From Pseudomonadota bacterium (lineage in GTDB: Bacteria; Pseudomonadota; Alphaproteobacteria; Rhizobiales; Devosiaceae), in NCBI GenBank assembly GCA_023388175.1, contig JAEWGT010000011.1, forward strand, positions 310,001-374,000: DNA of 64,000 nucleotides, in the 5' to 3' direction. The translations under genes and the position numbers were made by a program. Under the pieces are notes generated by a model. It searched no databases and had not been told where the DNA came from. It saw only the letters and a program-made list of their open reading frames with translations. This document shows positions 25,148 through 33,189 of the stretch, in pieces (positions within the stretch are counted from its first letter, which is position 1; each line of letters opens with the position of its first letter).

Positions 25148-26331
25148 CGGCCTTCCCGCCGGGCGAGCGCGGGAATGAGTCCGGCCTCGTCCAGGATTTG
25201 ACTAGGCGTATCGCCTGCACGGCCTTGGATGACAAGACCAATCCCGTCCGCGCGGCCGGTAAGCGTGATATCCGCCGCGCGCGGATGGGCGCAGCCCTTT
25301 GCGCAGCCGGACACATGCAGATGCTGCCCCGCCGGGACATGCGGCGCGAGGCTTTCGGCCAGGCGACGGGCCGGAATGTGTCCGGACGCGCAGCCATCGC
25401 TGCCGATGCACGCGCTGACATTGAGCCGCGGATCGTTCGGCGTGGTGATGAAGCCTAGGCTTGCGGCCTGTGCGATCAGGCTTTGGGCCGCGTTGTCGAG
25501 CAGGAGCGTATGGCCGGGGGCAAGGCGGATGGTTGTCACATCGGCAGATCGCGCCCGTTCGGCAAGGGCGATCAGGGCGGCGCCGTGGATCTGGCCGAAG
25601 GGCAGGGCGATTGGGCTGGCATGGCCGGTTTTGGTGCGAAGCGCAGAAGCTCCCCAACCAGGCCCTCCCCTCGATGGGGAGGGAGCCGCGCCGGCGGACG
25701 GGGCTGGAAACAGATCGGTCGCGCGCGCATCGACACCCAGCGCGGCCAGTGCCCCCAAGACTGCGATTGTGGCGGCGACGGCGCCATCGGCATCCATGAT
25801 CTGCGGTTTGCCCCCGCCCAGGGTGACCGCCCAGCGTTCGGTATCAAGCGCGACGAGGCGAATGTCGGCCTTGAGCCTGGCGAGAGAAATTTGGCCGCCG
25901 CCATCGACCACCACGCTGACCTTGGGGCCGAGCTGGTCTGCCATCGGCGCGGCAGCCGAGCGGATGGCCTCCATCAGCGGGCGGGGATCGGCCTGTTCCA
26001 GCGGGTCGTCACCGCTCAGTGGGGACGTGTCGATGACGAGCCCACGCTCGATCGGCAGGCTGTTGGCCGCGGCACTTGCTAAAAGCGGGGCGCTGGAAGG
26101 GGAGAGGCCGCGCACCTGTAGATTGCCGCGCGCGGTGACCTCGACAATGCCATTGCCATGGGCGATGGCGAGGCGGGCAAGTTCGGCAAGCTGGGCCGGA
26201 GCCAGACGATTGCCCGCAATGCGCACACGGGCCAGCAGGCCATCGCCAGTCTGCATCGGCGCATCCAGCGTCGGGCAGGCGCCGCGGCGATGCGGCGTGA
26301 TGATCGTGTCGATGGCGTGCTTCTGCTCCAT
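25144..26331 (-). CDS. cobG: Precorrin-3B synthase with an in-frame palindromic insertion
   Basis: A 395-residue iron-sulfur monooxygenase that hydroxylates precorrin-3A, the oxygen-dependent step that defines the aerobic cobalamin route. It resembles nitrite/sulfite reductases: the 4Fe-4S ligands appear as ACIGSDGC and, after about 30 residues, SGCAKGC, at about residues 310-350, and the N-terminal half carries the ferredoxin-like domain starting CPTLDAPMQTGDGLLARVRI. At about residues 215-230 the stretch AAPSPSRGGPGWGASA is encoded by a family-A palindrome (25663-25683), so a repeat element has entered the gene without breaking frame. The rest of the protein appears intact, so activity is plausible. 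Confidence 0.93.
   Translation of the reverse strand: MEQKHAIDTIITPHRRGACPTLDAPMQTGDGLLARVRIAGNRLAPAQLAELARLAIAHGNGIVEVTARGNLQVRGLSPSSAPLLASAAANSLPIERGLVIDTSPLSGDDPLEQADPRPLMEAIRSAAAPMADQLGPKVSVVVDGGGQISLARLKADIRLVALDTERWAVTLGGGKPQIMDADGAVAATIAVLGALAALGVDARATDLFPAPSAGAAPSPSRGGPGWGASALRTKTGHASPIALPFGQIHGAALIALAERARSADVTTIRLAPGHTLLLDNAAQSLIAQAASLGFITTPNDPRLNVSACIGSDGCASGHIPARRLAESLAPHVPAGQHLHVSGCAKGCAHPRAADITLTGRADGIGLVIQGRAGDTPSQILDEAGLIPALARREGR
25651..25690. repeat. Family-A palindromic element inside the cobG coding sequence
   Basis: CCCTCCCC (25663-25670) pairs with GGGGAGGG (25676-25683), loop TCGAT, preceded by TCCCCAACCAGG as in intergenic copies (the arm GGTTGGGG occurs at 57.9 kb). 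It is translated in cobG as Pro/Ser/Gly-rich residues. Confidence 0.75.
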
Positions 26332-26363
26332 GGCGATGGTTTAGCAGGCTCGCTTGCGGCGCA

Positions 26364-27089
26364 CTACTGCGCCTTGCGCAGCAGATAGATATCCATGATC
26401 CAGCCATGGCGCTCGCGGGCGGCCTGCCGAATGGAGACGATCTTGTCCGCGACATCGCCCAGCCGTCCCGATACGAGAAGCTGGTCGGGCGTGCCCAGAT
26501 ATGCGCCCCAGAAAATTTCGAGATCCGGATCCGCATCGCGGAAGGCCAGCCGGCCATCGAGCATGACGATGCTGTCGGTTTCGACCGCGCCAAGCTGGCG
26601 TCCGGTGGTGATCAGCACCGGCTGGCCGATGCGGTTGAGCGCAACGCCATGGGCAGCAGTCAGCGCCTGGATGGCGGTGATGCCCGGAATGACCTCAATG
26701 TCGAAGGGCACATCGACCCGGTCGAGAATGCGCAGGGTGGAATCATATAGACCCGGATCGCCCCAGACGAGGAACGCGCCGCTGCCATTTTCGGGAATGG
26801 TGGCGATGAGATCGGCAAAGATATGGCCCAAGGCATCGTGCCAGTCATCGACGCCCCTGCCGTAATCGGGATTGGCCGCGTCGCGGCGGGGAATGGCATA
26901 GCTGACCTGTCGGGGCGAGCCGGTGACATGGCGGGCAATGATGGTGCGGCGGATATCGGCAAGATCGGCCTTGTCCGCGCCCTTGTCGGGCACGAACAGC
27001 ACATCGGCCCGATTGAGCGCCGCAATGCCGGCAATGGTCAGGTGGTCAGGGCTGCCGGTGCCGATGCCGATGACGAGAACTGTTTTCAT
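26364..27089 (-). CDS. cobF: Precorrin-6A synthase (deacetylating)
   Basis: A 241-residue SAM-dependent methyltransferase that methylates C1 of precorrin-5 and releases the acetyl group, specific to the aerobic pathway. The N-terminal VLVIGIGTGSPDHLTIAGIAALNRADVLF and the later VWGDPGLYDSTLRILDRV, IEVIPGITAIQALTAAHGV are typical of CobF. It is the first cob gene of the operon. Its start lies only 12 nt after the stop of the Lrp-type gene, so there is no space for a separate promoter or a cobalamin riboswitch there; 32 nt separate it from cobG. Confidence 0.95.
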   Translation of the reverse strand: MKTVLVIGIGTGSPDHLTIAGIAALNRADVLFVPDKGADKADLADIRRTIIARHVTGSPRQVSYAIPRRDAANPDYGRGVDDWHDALGHIFADLIATIPENGSGAFLVWGDPGLYDSTLRILDRVDVPFDIEVIPGITAIQALTAAHGVALNRIGQPVLITTGRQLGAVETDSIVMLDGRLAFRDADPDLEIFWGAYLGTPDQLLVSGRLGDVADKIVSIRQAARERHGWIMDIYLLRKAQ

Positions 27090-27101
27090 GCCGGCCTTCT
27101 A

Positions 27102-27566
27102 TCACTCCGCATCGTCCTTGACTGCTTCCATCGACACATGGGTCGATGTGTGCGCGACATGGGGCAGTGCGGAGATTTTTTCGCCCAGCACTTCCCGATA
27201 GGCGGCGATGTCCTTGGTGCGCACCTTGAGCAGGTAATCGAAGCTGGAGGCGATCATATGCGCCTGTTCGACCTCGGGCAGGGCACGGACGGCCTTGTTG
27301 AAGGCTTCCAGCGCCGCCTTGCGCGTGTCGCTGAGCCGCACTTCCACGAAGGCAACATGGGGCAGGCCAAGCCGGTTTGGATCGATGACGGCCCGATAGC
27401 CCAGAATATAGCCGTCGCGCTCGAGCCGGCTGATCCGGGCCTGCAAGGGCGTCTTGGAGAGATTTACCCGCCGGCTGAGTTCGGCCACGCTGATGCGGCC
27501 ATTGCTGGACAGTTCCGCGAGAATCTTGCGGTCGATCTGGTCTATTTCACTGTTTGATGGCGACAT
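27102..27566 (-). CDS. putR: Lrp/AsnC family regulator of putA (PutR type)
   Basis: A 154-residue regulator with the Lrp winged helix (IDQIDRKILAELSSNGRISVAELSRRVNLSKTPLQARISRLERDGYI) at residues 8-53 and a RAM domain (LPEVEQAHMIASSFDYLLKVRTKD). It is divergent from putA, the arrangement known from Agrobacterium tumefaciens and Rhodobacter capsulatus, where PutR activates putA in response to proline. That assignment is established for those relatives and inferred here from context and from the lack of a DNA-binding domain in this PutA. Downstream it runs into cobF after 12 nt, so the cob genes may be read from the same transcript. Confidence 0.85.
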   Translation of the reverse strand: MSPSNSEIDQIDRKILAELSSNGRISVAELSRRVNLSKTPLQARISRLERDGYILGYRAVIDPNRLGLPHVAFVEVRLSDTRKAALEAFNKAVRALPEVEQAHMIASSFDYLLKVRTKDIAAYREVLGEKISALPHVAHTSTHVSMEAVKDDAE

Positions 27567-27647
27567 GATGGGCGAAATGGCTGCCTATGAGGCGCTTAAT
27601 GTACCATAGGTAAAGCGAAGTGCGATAGATCAGGCGAAAGGCCTGTT

Positions 27648-27679
27648 GGGGAGCGAATATCATGGGCTATTCGTTCTCC
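27648..27679. promoter_or_regulatory. Imperfect inverted repeat just upstream of putA
   Basis: GGGGAGCGAATA (27648-27659) and TATTCGTTCTCC (27668-27679) are complementary at 10 of 12 positions, with an 8-nt centre. It ends ten bases before the putA start, so it could be a PutR-binding site or a leader hairpin overlapping the ribosome site. Confidence 0.4.
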
Positions 27680-27689
27680 GAGTGAGCCC

Positions 27690-30600
27690 ATGACCGACCT
27701 TCGATCCCACCGCATTGCGCTTCGCCAACAGCTTCATGCCGATGAAGCAAAGCTCGTTCCTGCGCTGATCGGCGCCACGGGGCTCAGCGCGGAGGACCGG
27801 CTGGCCGTGGCGGCGAAAGCCGTGGAGCTGGTCGAGGCGGTGCGCTCGGGCACGAGACTTGGGCTGATGGAAAGTTTCCTCGCCGAATATGGCCTCGACA
27901 GCGAGGAAGGGCTGGCGTTGATGTCGCTGGCCGAAGCGCTGCTGCGTGTGCCCGACAGCGAGACGATCGACGCGCTGATCCATGACAAGGTGGGGGGCGC
28001 CGACTGGGCCAGCCATTTCGGCGGCTCGCCCAGTCCGCTGGTCAATTTTTCGTCCTGGGCGCTGAACCTGACCGCAGAAGTGCTGGGTGATCCGGATGTG
28101 GGGCCGAAATCGGCTTTGCACCGAGCCGTGGCGCGGCTGGGCGAGCCGGTAATCCGCACCGCCGTGGGTCACGCCATGCGGCTGATGGGCAGCCAGTTCG
28201 TGTTCGGGCGGAGCATCGACGAGGCGGTGGCCAATGCGCGCAAGCCCGAGGCGCTGGGCTATCGCTATTCTTACGACATGCTGGGCGAGGCGGCGCGCAC
28301 TGCGGACGATGCCAGGCGCTATTTCGACGCCTATCTCCATGCCATCAACGCGCTGGCGCCGCACTGCACGCGCGGCTCGGTGCGCGACAATCCCGGCATT
28401 TCGGTCAAGCTCAGCGCCCTGCATCCCCGCTATGAAGTGGCCCAGCGCGACCGGGTGATGGTCGAACTGGTGGAGGCTACGCGCAAGCTGGCGCTGGCGG
28501 CGGCGGGCGCCAATATGGGCTTCAACATCGATGCCGAAGAGGCGGACCGGCTCGATCTGTCGCTGGACGTGATCGAGACTGTGCTGGAAACCCCCGCGCT
28601 CGCGGGCTGGGATGGCTTCGGGATCGTGGTGCAGGCCTATGGCAAGCGGGTTTTGCCGCTGATCGACTGGCTGGATGCGCTGGCCGCAAGGCTCGACCGC
28701 CGCATCATGGTGCGGCTGGTCAAGGGCGCCTACTGGGATGCCGAGATCAAGCGGGCACAGGTGCTCGGCCTGCCGGATTATCCGGTTTTCACCCGCAAGG
28801 CGGCGACCGATGTCAGCTATATTGCGGCGGCGCGCAAGCTCTTTGCCTCGGCCCATATCTATCCGCAATTTGCCACCCACAACGCGCACAGCGCCGCCGC
28901 CATCCTGCATCTGGCGGCAGAAGCCGGGCGGGCCAAGGACAGCTACGAATTCCAGCGCCTGCATGGCATGGGCGAGCAACTGCATGAAGTGCTGCGCAAG
29001 ACGCATGCGGTGACGACGCGGATCTATGCTCCCGTGGGCGCGCACAAGGATCTTCTGGCCTATCTCGTAAGGCGGCTGCTTGAGAACGGCGCCAATGGCT
29101 CCTTCGTCTATCAGATCGCCGATGAGGATGTGCCTGCGGCAAAGGTGGCGGAGGACCCGATCGGCAAGCTGCTGGCGCTTGGCGGTGCCATGGCCAATCC
29201 GGCCATTCCCGCGCCGCAGGACATTTTCGGCAAGCGGCGCAATTCCGCCGGGCTGGACCTGACCGATTCGGTCGCCTTTGGCGCCATGGATGCGGCAAGA
29301 GACGCGTTCAGGACCACGCAATGGCGGGCCGAACCGCTCGGCGCGATGCGACAGGCAGACGGCGCGATGAGCCCGGTGCTCAATCCCGCCGATCACGGCG
29401 ATCAGGTCGGGACCGTCATCGCGGCGACGAAAGACCAGGTGGATCAGGCTATCGCGGCGGCCGACGCTTCGGGTTGGACGCATTGGCCCGTCGGTGAGCG
29501 CGGCGATCTGCTGCGCCGCGTCGCCGAGCTCTATGAGGCCAATGCGGCTGAATTCTTTGCGCTGCTGGCGCGGGAGGCGGGCAAGACCTGGGCCGATGCA
29601 GTGGCGGAACTGCGCGAGGCGGTGGACTTCCTGCGCTATTATGCCGATGAGGCGGAGATGCTGACCGGCGCCCCGCGCGGGCCGTTTGTCTGCATTTCGC
29701 CCTGGAACTTCCCGCTCGCCATCTTTGCCGGCCAGATCGCGGCGGCGCTGGTGGCCGGCAATCCGGTTCTGGCCAAGCCTGCGCCGCAGACGCCGCTGAT
29801 TGCCTTCCGGGCGGTGCAATTGATGCATGAGGCGGGTGTGCCCCGCGATGCCATCCAGCTCTTGCCCGGCGGCGGCGAGGTGGGCGCCATGCTGACATCC
29901 GACGCCAGGCTGGGTGGCACTGCCTTTACCGGCTCACTGCCCACAGCGCGCAGGATCGAGCAAAGCATGGCCGAGCATGGTCCGGCGGATGCTCCGCTGA
30001 TCGCCGAAACCGGCGGGCTCAACGCCATGGTGGTCGACAGCACGGCACTGACCGAACAGGCTGTGCGCGACGTGATCGCCTCGGCCTTCCAGTCGGCGGG
30101 GCAGCGCTGTTCGGCCCTGCGCATTCTCTATGTGCAGGAGGACGCCGCCGAGCGGACCATCGACATGCTCAAGGGCGCTATGGACGAGCTGTTGGTGGGC
30201 GATCCATGGTCCATTGCCCGTGATGTGGGGCCGATCATCGACGCCCCGGCGCGGGACAAGATCGCCTCCTATATCGCCGCGCGCGAAGATCGGGTGATCC
30301 ATCAATTGGCAGCGCCGGGCCAGGGTACCTTTATCGCGCCGGTCGTTTTGCGCGTGTCGGGCATTGAGGACCTGCCGGAGGAAATCTTCGGCCCCGTATT
30401 GCATGTGGCAACGTTCAGGGCCGGTGAACTGGACAAGGTGATCGCCGCCATCAATGCCTCGGGCTACGGCCTGACCTTCGGCATGCACACGCGCATTTCC
30501 TCGCGCGTCCGGCATCTGGCCGAACAGGTGCATGCGGGCAATATCTATGTGAATCGCAATCAGATCGGCGCCGTGGTCGGCAGCCAGCCCTTTGGCGGAG

Positions 30601-31067
30601 AAGGCCTGTCAGGCACCGGACCCAAGGCGGGTGGTCCGCACTATCTCAAGCGGTTCACCCAAGGCGGCCAGACGAATCTGCATTCCGCGCCGCTGAGCCT
30701 TCCCGGCCCGACCGGGGAAAGCAATATCTTGCATGCCGCGCCGCGCGGTACGCTGCTCTGCCTTGGACCCAGCGAGCACGATGTGGCGGCGCAAACGGCC
30801 ATGGCGGAGCAGGCCGGATGTCGGGCGGAGGTTGCAGCGTTCGATGGTGCGCATCTGCAAATGGCAGCGGGCTTTGATGCCGTTGCCTGGTTTGACGACG
30901 GAGCGGGCCTCAGGGCTGTGCGCCGGGCGCTGAGCCAGCGGGACGGCGCGCTGATCCCGCTCCTGTCCCGGCCCGAAGACAGGTTCATGCTCCAGCTGGA
31001 GCGGCATGTTTGCGTGGATACGACTGCGGCAGGTGGCAACGCTTCGTTGATGGCCTCCGCGGTTTAG
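27690..31067 (+). CDS. putA: Bifunctional proline dehydrogenase / glutamate semialdehyde dehydrogenase
   Basis: A 1125-residue membrane-associated flavoenzyme that oxidises proline to glutamate in two steps. The proline dehydrogenase barrel occupies roughly residues 100-480, with IMVRLVKGAYWDAEIKRAQ and a later YEFQRLHGMGEQL. The aldehyde dehydrogenase domain covers about residues 540-1000, with FVCISPWNFPLAIFAGQI, AETGGLNAM containing the catalytic Glu, and SAGQRCSALR containing the nucleophilic Cys. A degenerate C-terminal ALDH-like region follows, as in longer type-B PutA proteins. The N-terminus lacks the ribbon-helix-helix repressor domain of enterobacterial PutA, consistent with control by the divergent Lrp-type gene. 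Confidence 0.96.
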   Translation: MTDLRSHRIALRQQLHADEAKLVPALIGATGLSAEDRLAVAAKAVELVEAVRSGTRLGLMESFLAEYGLDSEEGLALMSLAEALLRVPDSETIDALIHDKVGGADWASHFGGSPSPLVNFSSWALNLTAEVLGDPDVGPKSALHRAVARLGEPVIRTAVGHAMRLMGSQFVFGRSIDEAVANARKPEALGYRYSYDMLGEAARTADDARRYFDAYLHAINALAPHCTRGSVRDNPGISVKLSALHPRYEVAQRDRVMVELVEATRKLALAAAGANMGFNIDAEEADRLDLSLDVIETVLETPALAGWDGFGIVVQAYGKRVLPLIDWLDALAARLDRRIMVRLVKGAYWDAEIKRAQVLGLPDYPVFTRKAATDVSYIAAARKLFASAHIYPQFATHNAHSAAAILHLAAEAGRAKDSYEFQRLHGMGEQLHEVLRKTHAVTTRIYAPVGAHKDLLAYLVRRLLENGANGSFVYQIADEDVPAAKVAEDPIGKLLALGGAMANPAIPAPQDIFGKRRNSAGLDLTDSVAFGAMDAARDAFRTTQWRAEPLGAMRQADGAMSPVLNPADHGDQVGTVIAATKDQVDQAIAAADASGWTHWPVGERGDLLRRVAELYEANAAEFFALLAREAGKTWADAVAELREAVDFLRYYADEAEMLTGAPRGPFVCISPWNFPLAIFAGQIAAALVAGNPVLAKPAPQTPLIAFRAVQLMHEAGVPRDAIQLLPGGGEVGAMLTSDARLGGTAFTGSLPTARRIEQSMAEHGPADAPLIAETGGLNAMVVDSTALTEQAVRDVIASAFQSAGQRCSALRILYVQEDAAERTIDMLKGAMDELLVGDPWSIARDVGPIIDAPARDKIASYIAAREDRVIHQLAAPGQGTFIAPVVLRVSGIEDLPEEIFGPVLHVATFRAGELDKVIAAINASGYGLTFGMHTRISSRVRHLAEQVHAGNIYVNRNQIGAVVGSQPFGGEGLSGTGPKAGGPHYLKRFTQGGQTNLHSAPLSLPGPTGESNILHAAPRGTLLCLGPSEHDVAAQTAMAEQAGCRAEVAAFDGAHLQMAAGFDAVAWFDDGAGLRAVRRALSQRDGALIPLLSRPEDRFMLQLERHVCVDTTAAGGNASLMASAV

Positions 31068-31125
31068 GAAATAGTGCTGCACCATATTCGGCGCGGCCGA
31101 TCGCATTGATTTCAGGATTTCACAG

Positions 31126-32223
31126 ATGAGCATTTTCTCCGCCCGCATGGCCCGCCTGCGCGACCGCATGGCCGAAACCGGCACCGACCTGGTGGTGATC
31201 GGGCCATCGAGCCACATGGTCTATCTGGCTGGCCTGTCGCCGCATGGTGACGAGCGGCCGGTGCTGTTGATGATCAGCAAGGATTTCGCCGGCTTCCTCA
31301 TGCCGGCGCTCAATGTCGATTCCTCGCGCCAGCATACCGACCTGCCCATGTTCCCCTGGGCCGATGCCGACGGTCCCGATGCGGCGCTGGCGCAATTGAT
31401 CGACGCGACCGGCGTGTCGCGGGTGAGCCCATCCGTGGTGCTGGACGAAACCATGCGCGCCGATTTCGCGCTGCTGGTTCTCGACGCGCTGCCGGGGGCC
31501 AGCCGGCGCTTTACTGGCGACAGCGTCGGCTATCTCCGCTCGCGCAAGGACGAGGCAGAATACAAGCTCCTCAAGGCGTCGCACCTGCTCAACGATGGCG
31601 CCATGGCGGCGGGGTTCGACGCGCTCAAGGATGGCGTGACCGAGCTCGAAGTCGCGGAGGTCATCGCCAATTTCTATAAGGCAAACGGCGCGACGACCCA
31701 GTTTATCTCGGTCTGCTTCGGCCCGAACGGTGCGTTTCCGCATCACCATACCGGCGACACCAGACTCAAGCGCGGCGATGCCGTTTTGATCGACATTGGC
31801 GGGCGCATCGGCGGCTATCCTTCGGACATGACGCGGGTGGGCTATTTCGGTTCCAAGCCCGAGGGTTTTGACGAAATCCACGCCATTCTGGACCGCGCCG
31901 TCGACGCAGCTATCGCGGCATCCGTGCCCGGGGCAGTGGCAAGGGACGTGGACAAGGCGGCGCGCGATGTGATCGCCGCAGCGGGCTATGGCGCGTATTT
32001 CCTGCATCGCACCGGACACGGCCTCGGCATCGATGTGCATGAGGCGCCCTATATTACCGGCACCAGCGAGACCGTGCTGGATGAAGGCATGGTCTTCTCC
32101 ATCGAACCGGGCATCTACCTGCCGGGCAGGTTCGGGCAGCGGCTGGAAGAAATCGTCATCATCCGCAACGGCAAGGCCGAGATTTTCTCGGAGATGAGCC
32201 GGAACGCCGTGGCCGCCGGCTGA
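31126..32223 (+). CDS. M24 family metallopeptidase (Xaa-Pro dipeptidase/aminopeptidase type)
   Basis: A 365-residue pita-bread metallopeptidase that probably cleaves X-Pro peptides. The creatinase-like N-terminal domain covers about residues 1-130. The catalytic domain shows the five metal ligands: Asp in LIDIGGRIGGYPSDMTR (two Asp), His in HRTGHGLGIDVHE, Glu in FSIEPGIYLPG and Glu in RLEEIVIIRNG. It starts 58 nt after putA on the same strand, so released proline could feed directly into PutA; this coupling is inferred. Its stop codon overlaps the start of the next gene. Confidence 0.92.
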   Translation: MSIFSARMARLRDRMAETGTDLVVIGPSSHMVYLAGLSPHGDERPVLLMISKDFAGFLMPALNVDSSRQHTDLPMFPWADADGPDAALAQLIDATGVSRVSPSVVLDETMRADFALLVLDALPGASRRFTGDSVGYLRSRKDEAEYKLLKASHLLNDGAMAAGFDALKDGVTELEVAEVIANFYKANGATTQFISVCFGPNGAFPHHHTGDTRLKRGDAVLIDIGGRIGGYPSDMTRVGYFGSKPEGFDEIHAILDRAVDAAIAASVPGAVARDVDKAARDVIAAAGYGAYFLHRTGHGLGIDVHEAPYITGTSETVLDEGMVFSIEPGIYLPGRFGQRLEEIVIIRNGKAEIFSEMSRNAVAAG

Positions 32224-32744
32224 TGGTCCCGGTTCTCCAAACCGAACGCCTGCTCCTGCGCGGGCATGAGCAGGCCGACCACGCCAGTTGCCTGGCGCTT
32301 TGGGTGCATGCTGAAGTGACCCGCTATATCGGCGGCCGCCCCAGCACGTCCGAGGAAGTGTGGTCGCGCATCCTGCGCTATGCGGGGCATTGGCAGATGC
32401 TGGGCTTTGGCTATTTCGCCGTCATCGAGCAGGAAAGCGGTGCCCTGATCGGCGAGGTCGGGCTGGCCGATTTCCGGCGCGACATCGAACCCAGGCTCGA
32501 CGTGCCCGAGGCCGGCTGGGTGTTTCACCCTGACTGGCACGGCAAGGGCCTTGCGCATGAAGCGGTGTCGGCGCTGCTCGAATGGGGCGATGGGCGGGAC
32601 ATGGGACGCCTGGCCTGCCTGATCGACCCCGGCAATGCCGCCTCGCTGGCGCTGGCAGGGCGGCTGGGCTTCGGGGAAACGGCGCGCGTCGAGTATCATG
32701 GCACGCAAAGCATCGTCCTGCATCGCGCGGCGCGAGGCGCTTGA
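32223..32744 (+). CDS. GNAT family N-acetyltransferase (RimJ/RimL-like)
   Basis: A 173-residue acetyltransferase. The N-terminus LQTERLLLRGHEQADHASCLALW is the usual RimJ/RimL start, and the acetyl-CoA-binding segment is seen at about residues 98-110 (VFHPDWHGKGLAHEAV, a variant of the R/QxxGxG/A motif), followed by DPGNAASLALAGRLGF near the C-terminus. Its ATG overlaps the peptidase stop by one base (TGATG), indicating translational coupling. Acceptor substrate unknown; it may be a small molecule or a protein N-terminus. Confidence 0.88.
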   Translation: MVPVLQTERLLLRGHEQADHASCLALWVHAEVTRYIGGRPSTSEEVWSRILRYAGHWQMLGFGYFAVIEQESGALIGEVGLADFRRDIEPRLDVPEAGWVFHPDWHGKGLAHEAVSALLEWGDGRDMGRLACLIDPGNAASLALAGRLGFGETARVEYHGTQSIVLHRAARGA

Positions 32745-32797
32745 CCTTCCCGCGGCGGGAAGGTGCAGAACGGGTTTCTCGTCCATTGGAGAAAGTC

Positions 32798-33151
32798 ATG
32801 AAGCCCCTGTTTGTCGCCTTCGTCCTGTCCTGCCTGTCCCTGCCGGTCCTGGCACAGGATCATTCCAGCCATGGCGCGCATGCTGCAGCAACCGACAATG
32901 CCGCGACCGCTGCGTATCAGAATGCCAATGCGCAAATGCACGCCGATATGGACATTGCCTATACCGGCAATGCCGATGCCGACTTCATTCTCGGCATGAT
33001 TCCGCATCATCAGGGCGCACTGGATATGGCGCGCATCGTGCTCGAACACGGCACCGACCCGGAAGTGCGCGCGCTGGCCGAGGCCGTTATCGCGGCGCAG
33101 GAGGCCGAAATCGCCTGGATGCGGGAATGGCTGGAAAAGAACGGCTATTGA
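32798..33151 (+). CDS. Exported DUF305 (CopM-like) four-helix protein
   Basis: A 117-residue secreted protein. It has a Sec signal peptide (MKPLFVAFVLSCLSLPVLA, cleavage after residue 19 before QDHSSHGAH) and a His/Met-rich mature N-terminus. The DUF305 core has the signature DADFILGMIPHHQGALDMARIVLEHG followed by AEAVIAAQEAEIAWMREWL. DUF305 proteins include the copper-binding CopM of cyanobacteria and are often found near copper genes; the copper export module lies 5 kb away here. Metal binding is therefore plausible but inferred. The start at 32798 follows GGAGAAAGTC. Confidence 0.87.
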   Translation: MKPLFVAFVLSCLSLPVLAQDHSSHGAHAAATDNAATAAYQNANAQMHADMDIAYTGNADADFILGMIPHHQGALDMARIVLEHGTDPEVRALAEAVIAAQEAEIAWMREWLEKNGY

Positions 33152-33189
33152 GCGTTTTCGGGCCGGCAACCTGCTGATAGGTGGGGTGA

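Noticed and set aside
27090..27101. Possible cobalamin riboswitch before cobF
   Set aside because: Only 12 nt are available, and no riboswitch-like conserved core was seen within 26332-26363 either.
27660..29828. 722-codon open frame on the minus strand opposite putA
   Set aside because: It is a GC-driven antisense shadow of an unambiguous PutA gene. Its residues show no family motif.
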